13,003 nt of DNA, taken from contig DAOVIO010000119.1 of assembly GCA_030673645.1 (NCBI GenBank), positions 1 to 13,003 on the forward strand, given 5' to 3'. The DNA is from JAGLSB01 sp023135955 (lineage in GTDB: Bacteria > Bacteroidota > Bacteroidia > Bacteroidales > GCA-2748055). The translations under genes were made by a program, and so were the position numbers. Positions 1 to 7,534 of this stretch are shown piece after piece. The notes below the pieces were generated by a model. The model worked only from the letters and a program-made list of their open reading frames with translations. It ran no database searches and had not been told where the DNA came from. The stretch's first letter is position 1, and the number at the start of each line of letters is the position of its first letter.

Positions 1-70
1 AAAGGAGAGGGAATAGTAATTCTCATAAATAAGAATGATTAGGTCTTCTTAGCCTTTCCCCTTTAGGAGA

Positions 71-88
71 TCCCGATGTACATCGGGA
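71..88. repeat. 18-nt perfect palindrome downstream of the sulfatase
   Basis: TCCCGATGTACATCGGGA reads the same on both strands. As RNA it would form a 7-bp stem with a GUAC loop. Weaker outer arms, CCCCT at 58-62 and AGGGG at 93-97, could extend the structure. No T-tract follows in the direction of sulfatase transcription, so it is not a standard intrinsic terminator. It may be a dispersed palindromic repeat or a transcript-end stabilising hairpin. The rest of 1-134 shows no gene; a TTGGT-A-ACCAA inverted repeat at 123-133 abuts the sulfatase stop codon. Confidence 0.7.
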
Positions 89-134
89 GGAGAGGGGTAG
101 TAGTCAAGCGATTCAAGGAGTCTTGGTAACCAAC

Positions 135-1730
135 CTACCTTTTTCTCCTCACCGGCTCCCCAGACATTAAGAGCCCATTTTTTTCTTTCAGTATTATTGC
201 TTCTTCTTTCGTTAAATCAGCCTTTGGCTTTAGTCCGTACCAAACGTCTTTTTCCCAGGTAAGGGGAGGAACGAATGATTTGAAACGGGAAGCATAATCA
301 TTTGCCATCTGTTTAACTATATCCGGATTTGTCTTTGAAACATCATTTTTCTCAGCTATATCTGTTCTGCAATTATACAATGTAAATTCATCTTTACCTG
401 ACCAGTAATGCAATATCCATTCATCGTTTTTAATAGTCCAGGCAGCAGGAACATTCCTGTTCTTATCCCCGGGGTATGACCATGAAAGAGAATTGCGATT
501 TGCCCACACTAAGTTTTCATGGATAGCTTTTTTACTTTTACCTGTTATTAAAGGCAGCATACTTTTCCCGTTCAAATCAGCACTCTTTGGTATATCAATA
601 TTACAGGCATCAAGACAGGTTGGGATAACATCCATAGAACTAATTAGTTGTTCACAAACAGATCCTGCAGGGACTTTCCCTGGCCACCATGCCATCATTC
701 CCGATCGGGTTCCCCCCATGTATAAACTTCCCTTATGTGAACGATAATAGCCGTTTGCCGGTAATGGCGTTCCACCGCTCGCACCATTATCGCTCAAAAA
801 AACGATTAGTGTATTATCGAGCATATTTTTTTCTTCAAGAGTTTCCATGATACGCCTAATCCCTTCATCAACTGCAAACATATATGAATTCCAGATACGC
901 AGCACTTTAGGTAATTCCTGAAATTTGGAATCATATTCCTCAGGAGCAAATTGATTTAGCGGACCATGTGGACAATTATAAGCGAGATACATAAAAAACT
1001 GATCATCATTATCAAGCTTCTCCAGATAAGATCGGGCTTCATTTGTCAATTGATCAGTAAGATAACCCTCTGCTTTAGCTCTGGTCTTGTTTCTGAATAA
1101 AATTTCTGATTCGTAGTATTGAGTACCTGATTTGTTAAATCCGAAATAATAATCAAAACCTCTGTCATTTGGATGTTGCCCGTCATATGCAAATCCACTT
1201 TTCTCCTGATCGTAGCGACCAATATGCCACTTACCAAACATCGCAGTTTTATATCCATTATCCTGAAACAGTTCAGGCAATAATAGTTCATCCTCAGGCA
1301 CACCATTTGAATTCATATCGGTATTATTATAGATGCCGAAACGTTGCGGATACATACCAGTAAGAATTCCAGCTCTTGAAGGAGCACTAAGAGAGTTTGC
1401 TACATGCGAATCGGTAAATCTGACTCCTTCGGAAACTAATTTCTGAAGTGTAGGCATTGAGTTCTGGGTAGCCTCAATTGCCATTTCAAGACTATAACTA
1501 TCTCTCCTGCTATTTGATCTTGCAAGAATATCCTGATTTACATTTGATTCATCATAATTTTCATAATTGGCACCAAGGTGACCATATCCCATGTCATCAA
1601 CCAATACAATTAGAATATTTGGGCTGGATTTAGTTTTATCTTCTTTGGGCTTATCTATCGGAGACATTCCTAATATAAAAGGAAGACTAAGAATAGTTGC
1701 ACCGGCCTTATTTATGTTCTTTGTTTTCAT
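135..1730 (-). CDS. S1-family sulfatase, serine-type formylglycine
   Basis: Predicted sulfate-ester hydrolase (531 aa) of the alkaline-phosphatase superfamily. Visible active-site elements are metal-binding Asp45-Asp46 in VDDMGYG, the maturation motif S115-A-P-S-R119 followed by AGILTG, Lys167/His169 in GKWHIG, His255 in CPHGP, Asp313-Asn314 in SDNG and Lys333 in HKGSLY. Ser115 should become formylglycine, which for a serine-type enzyme requires an anSME radical-SAM activator not encoded here. The N-terminus has a short hydrophobic stretch (about residues 9-23) with no lipobox, so export is likely but a clean cleavage site is not obvious. Two oddities: Asp46 to Ser115 spans 69 residues, about 30 more than in well-studied arylsulfatases, and the usual EGG after the catalytic Lys reads MGG (Met338). 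It is the last gene of the cluster, 122 nt after the lipoprotein gene. The substrate is unknown; placement in a SusCD locus implies a sulfated glycan. The family call is secure, the specificity is not. Confidence 0.95.
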   Translation of the reverse strand: MKTKNINKAGATILSLPFILGMSPIDKPKEDKTKSSPNILIVLVDDMGYGHLGANYENYDESNVNQDILARSNSRRDSYSLEMAIEATQNSMPTLQKLVSEGVRFTDSHVANSLSAPSRAGILTGMYPQRFGIYNNTDMNSNGVPEDELLLPELFQDNGYKTAMFGKWHIGRYDQEKSGFAYDGQHPNDRGFDYYFGFNKSGTQYYESEILFRNKTRAKAEGYLTDQLTNEARSYLEKLDNDDQFFMYLAYNCPHGPLNQFAPEEYDSKFQELPKVLRIWNSYMFAVDEGIRRIMETLEEKNMLDNTLIVFLSDNGASGGTPLPANGYYRSHKGSLYMGGTRSGMMAWWPGKVPAGSVCEQLISSMDVIPTCLDACNIDIPKSADLNGKSMLPLITGKSKKAIHENLVWANRNSLSWSYPGDKNRNVPAAWTIKNDEWILHYWSGKDEFTLYNCRTDIAEKNDVSKTNPDIVKQMANDYASRFKSFVPPLTWEKDVWYGLKPKADLTKEEAIILKEKNGLLMSGEPVRRKR

Positions 1731-1852
1731 ATATAACTTTATGACTTATTTGCACAACACAGACATAGCCAATGTTTACTATTATTAGAAGTAAAATTAG
1801 CAACCTATATTTTAAGTGAATATTAGTTAGATATTTTAGTTTATTAGCTCGA
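1731..1852. other. 122-nt AT-rich gap between lipoprotein and sulfatase genes
   Basis: This is the widest intergenic gap inside the cluster. No ORF, strong hairpin or T-tract terminator is visible on the minus strand. On the minus strand there is TATGTCTG, a 5-of-6 match to the defined bases of the Bacteroidota -7 element TAnnTTTG, but no matching TTTG lies at the expected -33 position. A separate sulfatase promoter is possible but not demonstrated. Confidence 0.4.
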
Positions 1853-2875
1853 CTATTTACTCGAATCTAAGACACTAAATCCAAATTCCTCGAAAATAAC
1901 ACCGGTATCAAGAAATACCAATGAATCATTTACCTGATAAGTGGTTCCTCCATCTTCATAGGTATAATCCAGGTAAATAGTCCTGTGTTTTTTATCAGTA
2001 TAATCCTCACTTTCCGGATCATCTTTAGTAAAATATTTACCACTTCCGTTTATCACAACAGATGATTCATCAGTTTGCGATACGGTAATCGTTTTATTAC
2101 TTTCATTAAAGGAGAGCAATGCGCTATATTTACCTCCAGTTTTACTTCCTCCAATGATTGATAGTACACTCTCATCCAAAGAATTTGTTGATAGCTCAAC
2201 CATTCCATTGTCAGTAAGGAATCTTTCAGAATACACCAGGGTATCGACACTGCTGATACGTATTCCCCTGAGGAGATAAACTCCATGGAAGGGATTGATG
2301 TACTTAATTCCAAACAGGGTATAATTCTGAGGCAGTATATCCCAATGCTCAGGTACTCTTGGGTCAGGATCAGAAACTGTATTAATAGCTAAACCACTGA
2401 GAATTGAATCTGCATCTGTATCTGTAATTCTTAGCGGAAGTACATAATGTAAGTCGGTCGTTTTAGGATCATTGAAGAATGCATCATTGAGATTCACTCT
2501 CAATTTTCCATAGAAACTACCTTCTGGAATAGTTATTTTATCGAATGTTGCATCATAATATGCAGAGGGCAATATTTCAAGTGTATCCCCATTACTTGCC
2601 ACCACACTATCTGCAAGTTCCGGAGCCAGCTCAATCATCACTTCCCTGCTGGATAAGTTCTCTAATATGCCGCCAATAGCTGCACCAACACTAAAAGCAT
2701 GCTCAAGATCAATGGTATTATCGCCAATTACTTCATCGCCAAGGATTATTGTTCTTAGTGGTGTTTGATAAGGGAAATAAACAGCATCGTTTTCATAATC
2801 ATCAAACTCAATGTCTTTATTTGAACAACTGATTGCAATTGCAGATATACTTAATAAGAAAAATATCTTTTTCAT
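1853..2875 (-). CDS. DUF1735/DUF4361-like lipoprotein, candidate surface glycan-binding protein
   Basis: Lipoprotein of 340 aa. Residues 1-17 form a signal peptide ending in a lipobox-like AIAISC, so Cys17 is the likely lipidated residue. Residues about 25-155 look like the BT_3987-like N-terminal domain (DUF1735), with a terminal strand YVLPLRITD at 144-152. The remainder, from about 185 and including KYINPFHGVYLLRG at 191-204, resembles the BT_3044-like C-terminal domain (DUF4361 type); this second assignment is less certain. No catalytic motif is evident. In Bacteroidota PULs, proteins of this build are usually encoded just after susD and are thought to bind glycan at the cell surface. Here the gene starts 35 nt after susD-2, which supports that role and probable co-transcription. 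It could instead be a surface lipoprotein with another ligand. Confidence 0.8.
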   Translation of the reverse strand: MKKIFFLLSISAIAISCSNKDIEFDDYENDAVYFPYQTPLRTIILGDEVIGDNTIDLEHAFSVGAAIGGILENLSSREVMIELAPELADSVVASNGDTLEILPSAYYDATFDKITIPEGSFYGKLRVNLNDAFFNDPKTTDLHYVLPLRITDTDADSILSGLAINTVSDPDPRVPEHWDILPQNYTLFGIKYINPFHGVYLLRGIRISSVDTLVYSERFLTDNGMVELSTNSLDESVLSIIGGSKTGGKYSALLSFNESNKTITVSQTDESSVVINGSGKYFTKDDPESEDYTDKKHRTIYLDYTYEDGGTTYQVNDSLVFLDTGVIFEEFGFSVLDSSK

Positions 2876-2910
2876 GTTACTCTATATTTAATTTTATAAA
2901 TATCAAACTA

Positions 2911-4647
2911 TTACCAGCCTTCATTTTGAACCAGACTATATTTCAAAGTCTCACCGTAAGGGATTGGCCCATATATCTGATAATCTTGAAATTGTCTTTT
3001 CTCAACTTCCTCGTAAGAATAGGAAAGTCCATCTGCAGAAACCCTTACACCGTAAACTGGTTCATTCAATTGGTCAGTAAGTTTCCATCTTCGAAGATCC
3101 CAAAATCTCTGATTTTCGAAACACATTTCAATTCTTCTTTCATTGCGGATCAATTCAGTCATGCCTGCCTTGTCGAGACCATCGACATATGCAGTTGAAG
3201 TAATCCCTGCCCTGTCACGAATCGCATTGATCACCTGGCGAGCATTGTATCCGCCAATATCACCATCCGGATCTAAGGCCTCATTGGCAGCTTCAGCAAA
3301 CATCAGCAAGACATCTGTATAACGCACAAATGTGTAATAATGCATTCCTTCAGATTCTACTGTCGGATCAAGATCAACACTTGAAAGGTTCATGAATTTT
3401 TTTAGATAATACCCGGATTTTGTGGAAAAATTATCCAAACTCCCAAGGGCATCCTGTGTTCCTGACTTGGTGTCAAATACGATGTTTTTTGCTCCAATAG
3501 TAAAAGTTGCCCCATTATATATTATGTATTTATCCAACCTGGGATCCCTGCCTGAATATGGATCATCTGAATTGATTTTACTATCTGGTGTTGGAGTACC
3601 ATCTAACATAGGAAAAGCGTTTACAAGATTTTGGGAAGGATTTGTAAGCCCTTCACCATATAGAGAAGGGGGATAATTGGTGCTTTCCCAGTCACTTGAT
3701 GCATTTTCCTTAAAAGAACGCCAGATTACTTCAGGATGCAAATTCACTGCATTTACCACATCGAGATTACTATAAAACTCAATATGATCGCTGTTTGCAC
3801 TGGTAATATTTGCTAAGTTATTGCTTGAATCCATTAATGCTACAGCAGCTTCAGCAGCCATTTGATAAGTATATGTTCCATCTGAGAATGCCGGGCTTGC
3901 CGCATAGAGTAGTGTTTTAACTTTTAGAAACTGAGCCACATGTCCGTTGATCCTATTATTATTCCTCTCTCCGATAGCTTTATCCGCAGGAACATCTCCC
4001 GTTGATACCCATCGTTGCGGGAGTAAATTAATGGCTGTATCACAATCTGCCAAAATGAATTCTACCAGGTCATTGAAAGTTGAGCGGGGAATTTTATAAT
4101 CTGAATCTTCAGCTGTACTTAAAACCCTATCCACAATAGGCACCCCCAACATCTCTCCATTTGCACCTTTGCCGGCATGAGCCTGGAGCAGGTGAAAATA
4201 ATCCCAGGCACGTAAGGCATGGGCTTCACCTTTTAGTTTAACTGCAAAAATAGAATCTGTAGTTGCATTCTTCCAATACCATTCAATATCTCCTATAATT
4301 TCCATAAAAGAATTGATATATAATATATTCTCATAAGCACCGTTCCATTCGTTAAATGGATTTTCATTTGCTGTCCATCCACCTGCAACAAGCGTCTTTA
4401 TATTATTTGTAGGATCGTTGTTCACAGCATCATCACATGCATATGCCAAGGGGAAACTTTCATGTGAACCTATAACGTTTCTATATGGGTTCATAAGGAG
4501 ACCTTCTGCAAATATAACAACAGACTTTACGTCTTCAAGATCATACACATTTTCATCCTCTGGTTCCAGGACTTCGCAAGCGCTGAACAGGCCGAGGGAA
4601 AAAATTAATGCAAAAATATGATATTTAGTATTCTTCATTTTCTTCAT
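2911..4647 (-). CDS. SusD/RagB-family outer-membrane lipoprotein (second pair)
   Basis: SusD-like glycan-capture lipoprotein (578 aa) that should cap the SusC-2 barrel. The signal peptide ends at LFSAC, making Cys24 the lipidation site. Family landmarks are the TPR-like helices LKGEAHALRAWDYFHLLQ (138-155) and HVAQFLKVKTLLYAASPAF (226-244), and the C-terminal signature RNERRIEMCFENQRFWDLRR (501-520). The last residues, NEGW, match the usual Trp-ending tail of SusD proteins. Met1 leaves an 11-nt gap after the susC-2 stop. Met4 (start base 4638) would leave 20 nt and an equally good signal peptide, so the exact start is ambiguous. Length is normal for the family. The ligand cannot be inferred from sequence. 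Confidence 0.95.
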   Translation of the reverse strand: MKKMKNTKYHIFALIFSLGLFSACEVLEPEDENVYDLEDVKSVVIFAEGLLMNPYRNVIGSHESFPLAYACDDAVNNDPTNNIKTLVAGGWTANENPFNEWNGAYENILYINSFMEIIGDIEWYWKNATTDSIFAVKLKGEAHALRAWDYFHLLQAHAGKGANGEMLGVPIVDRVLSTAEDSDYKIPRSTFNDLVEFILADCDTAINLLPQRWVSTGDVPADKAIGERNNNRINGHVAQFLKVKTLLYAASPAFSDGTYTYQMAAEAAVALMDSSNNLANITSANSDHIEFYSNLDVVNAVNLHPEVIWRSFKENASSDWESTNYPPSLYGEGLTNPSQNLVNAFPMLDGTPTPDSKINSDDPYSGRDPRLDKYIIYNGATFTIGAKNIVFDTKSGTQDALGSLDNFSTKSGYYLKKFMNLSSVDLDPTVESEGMHYYTFVRYTDVLLMFAEAANEALDPDGDIGGYNARQVINAIRDRAGITSTAYVDGLDKAGMTELIRNERRIEMCFENQRFWDLRRWKLTDQLNEPVYGVRVSADGLSYSYEEVEKRQFQDYQIYGPIPYGETLKYSLVQNEGW

Positions 4648-4658
4648 CTTATAATATT

Positions 4659-7505
4659 TTAAAATGATGTAAGTAATCCCATTGTAAAACCCTTGGTTCT
4701 TGGAGTTCCACCAGGATTAACTTCAGTGTATTGAGTATTTTTACCATTGATCAGGATATTATTTGCCCTTACATAAAGTCTTGAATCGCTTAAGAAAGCT
4801 TTGTTTCTTCCTCCAAAATGATATGTAATCTGCATAGTAGGAATTTCAAATGTATTGTTTTCGTACATCCAATAATCTGAGTTACGATTATTATGACTTC
4901 CATTGGTTGTAGATAACCTTGGATGGATTGCATTTACATCCATATTGTCAGGCCCGTAAGCATCATTAACCATCACTGAATATTTGTCATTACTGTAAAC
5001 CCGGAAATAATCACCTGAGCGATAGTTGCTATCACCCATTCTACCAATACCCAATGCATAGAATTCAATATTCTTGAATCGAATATTTAGGAAGAGACCA
5101 TATTGTGTACGAACACCATGTCCAATAATTCTTATATCGTTCTGATCAATAATATTATCACTGTTCTGATCGAGATATTTGATATCTCCCGCTTGCACAG
5201 AACCGTATGTTGGCACTGGCAAACCATCGATAAGTGTACCATCTGGATTAAAATCATTTTCACTGTATAAGCCATCCGATTTTAGGGCCCACATGGCATC
5301 TGATGCGGTTCCTTCCCTGATAAGTGCAACATCCTCTCCCTCATAATTAGATTCCTCTCTCTTTGTAATCTTTGGAGAACTGTAAATCAGGTTTACCCCG
5401 GCAGTAATCGATAAGTCATTTGCAACATTGTATGTATAGTCAAGTCCCAATTCCACTCCCTGTTCCATTTCACTGTTATAATTATTATATACAAGGCCTT
5501 CAAAACCAATGATCTGAGGGTATGTACTCGACATCAATGTAATATTATCAAGGGAAGCACTGTTAAAGTAACCCACTTCCAGATTCAAGGCACGGTTCAG
5601 CATTACAGCATCAAAACCAACTGAAATATCTCTTCTTTTTTGGAGCCATATTTGGTTAGGCACAGAAGCATATTCTGTTCGACTGTTGTAGTAATTCCCA
5701 TCGCCATAAAAGAACCGATTCCCAATAGAATAAATGCTCTTATATAAATAATAATAATCCCAGTGATCATTTTTGGAAATACCATATGAGGAACGGAATT
5801 TCAGGTAGTCAAAAAAGGATCCGTTTGCCATAAAATCTTCCTCAGAAAGGATCCATCCAACTCCAACAGTAGGAGCCATTTCGACTCTGCTATCTTTTTC
5901 CAGTTTACGGCTACCAATTCCCATTAATGAGAACTCAGCAACATATTTTTTTGAATACATATAATTGGCAGTAAAACCTGTATGGTATAATACATCCTTT
6001 TGTATTTCATCTTTCTCATTGAAGAAACCATTATAAAAAACTGCGGCAGCGTTAATATCATGAGCACCGAATGAACGTTCATAATTCATTGTTCCAAAAT
6101 AAGTAACTTGCCTGAAAAAAGTAGAATTCCCATCATTAGTGCCAAAATTGTTTACAGAAACATCTGTACCATGGATAACTACTGAATCAAGTTCTTCTGT
6201 TACTTCATCAAAGAAAGGCTCATACACTGCAAATTGCGAATTCTGTTGTGTTGTAAGGGAATTAAATAGGTTCATACCTGCAGAGGCTCCGGCAGAAAGG
6301 CCCTTAGTAATAAAACTCAAATCGAGATTAAGTTTTGTATTAAACTGAACCTCCCGCTGTAAAAGGCGCTTATTACCGTTTCTGGATAAGCTACCATATT
6401 CATTGTCCTGAAAAGAGGAATTCCCCCCGAGCAGCTGTCCGTCCGAAAGTTGGGCATCTGTCAGGATAAAATCTCTAATCGAATCATTCGCAATAAGATT
6501 CGGATCCCATAACATAGGATAGCTATTAGGCAATTCTTCAGAAGCTGTATTCCAAAAATCAGGAGCATTGGGCTTCTCATTTTGTGTAACCCTGGCCAAT
6601 GCATCAATGCTCATATCCATATATTCATTTATAATGAAGTCAAGATTTCCCCTGAAATTAAATAGATTCGTAATATCTTGCTGGGATGTATTCAACCAAC
6701 CGTTATTTTGACTCCAAAATGAATTTACATAATAACGTACATTTTTGTTACCCCCACGAACATCTGCAAAGACACTTGCTCCGGTTGTATAATCCTTAAT
6801 ATACTCAGGAGTATAAAAAGAATTGTCTGGATAACGTGCAGGATTTTCACCACTTCGTGTTGCATCAATTGCTTCCTGTGAGAATCTCAATGAAGCAGGA
6901 TCAACACCGTCATTCAATTGCGCCTCTGAATATTTTTCCATATAATCGGCTGCATTAAGGTATTCAGGCATTGCCCTTGGGGTAGATATTCCATACTCAC
7001 CAAAAACTCTAAGTTTGTTGTCTCCAATTTCACCACGCTTAGTATTGATAAGTATAATTCCATTATCACCCTGTGCTCCATACATGGCTTTCGATATAGC
7101 ATCCTTGAGCACTACGATAGATTCAACTTCAAGTAGTTTTAAACCACCCAGATAGAAGTCACCTTGCGGGATACCGTCGACCAGGACAACGCTGTTTCCT
7201 GTTCCCCATATATCATAAGCGCCAAAAACACCGGGAACTTTCCCGTTCAGCACGGAACTTACACTGGTTCTATGATCTCTCTTAAGTGCTTCTTCTACAT
7301 CAATAACTGTTACTGATCCGGTAATGCGATCTGATGAAAGTTTTTGAAAACCAAGATCGATATATTCTTCTGCTTCCAAATAAGCAGCTGTAGAATCATT
7401 CTGTTCACTGCCTGAATCTGAATTTTCTTGTGCATATATCATTTGTGATAATGAGAAAAGCATTATCGTACAAAGGAGCTTAATTGTTATTCTATTTATT
7501 TTCAT
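4659..7505 (-). CDS. SusC-like TonB-dependent transporter lacking the N-terminal regulatory domain
   Basis: Outer-membrane TonB-dependent oligosaccharide importer (948 aa) paired with SusD-2. I chose the ATG at 7505 because it begins a proper signal peptide (MKINRITIKLLCTIMLF..., likely cleaved after MIYA at residue 25). The longer frame reaching 7559 would overlap susD-1 and put 18 unlikely residues before it. The mature protein starts with an acidic stretch and goes straight to YIDLGFQKLSSDRITGSV, which aligns with the VVVVGYG-region of SusC-1; no carboxypeptidase-regulatory-like domain precedes it. The plug carries VVLVDGIPQG, VESIVVLKDA and NGIILINTKRG, then a long barrel ending in a C-terminal Phe (MGLLTSF). 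The plug segment between PGV and LVDG is about 25 residues shorter than in SusC-1. It starts 29 nt after the susD-1 stop with no Shine-Dalgarno sequence, as is common in this phylum. Confidence 0.93.
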   Translation of the reverse strand: MKINRITIKLLCTIMLFSLSQMIYAQENSDSGSEQNDSTAAYLEAEEYIDLGFQKLSSDRITGSVTVIDVEEALKRDHRTSVSSVLNGKVPGVFGAYDIWGTGNSVVLVDGIPQGDFYLGGLKLLEVESIVVLKDAISKAMYGAQGDNGIILINTKRGEIGDNKLRVFGEYGISTPRAMPEYLNAADYMEKYSEAQLNDGVDPASLRFSQEAIDATRSGENPARYPDNSFYTPEYIKDYTTGASVFADVRGGNKNVRYYVNSFWSQNNGWLNTSQQDITNLFNFRGNLDFIINEYMDMSIDALARVTQNEKPNAPDFWNTASEELPNSYPMLWDPNLIANDSIRDFILTDAQLSDGQLLGGNSSFQDNEYGSLSRNGNKRLLQREVQFNTKLNLDLSFITKGLSAGASAGMNLFNSLTTQQNSQFAVYEPFFDEVTEELDSVVIHGTDVSVNNFGTNDGNSTFFRQVTYFGTMNYERSFGAHDINAAAVFYNGFFNEKDEIQKDVLYHTGFTANYMYSKKYVAEFSLMGIGSRKLEKDSRVEMAPTVGVGWILSEEDFMANGSFFDYLKFRSSYGISKNDHWDYYYLYKSIYSIGNRFFYGDGNYYNSRTEYASVPNQIWLQKRRDISVGFDAVMLNRALNLEVGYFNSASLDNITLMSSTYPQIIGFEGLVYNNYNSEMEQGVELGLDYTYNVANDLSITAGVNLIYSSPKITKREESNYEGEDVALIREGTASDAMWALKSDGLYSENDFNPDGTLIDGLPVPTYGSVQAGDIKYLDQNSDNIIDQNDIRIIGHGVRTQYGLFLNIRFKNIEFYALGIGRMGDSNYRSGDYFRVYSNDKYSVMVNDAYGPDNMDVNAIHPRLSTTNGSHNNRNSDYWMYENNTFEIPTMQITYHFGGRNKAFLSDSRLYVRANNILINGKNTQYTEVNPGGTPRTKGFTMGLLTSF

Positions 7506-7534
7506 AATAATTACGAATTGTAAATGTTGAATTG

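Noticed and set aside
71..97. Intrinsic terminator for the operon
   Set aside because: The hairpin is present but no T-tract follows on the minus strand, so a terminator call is not supported.
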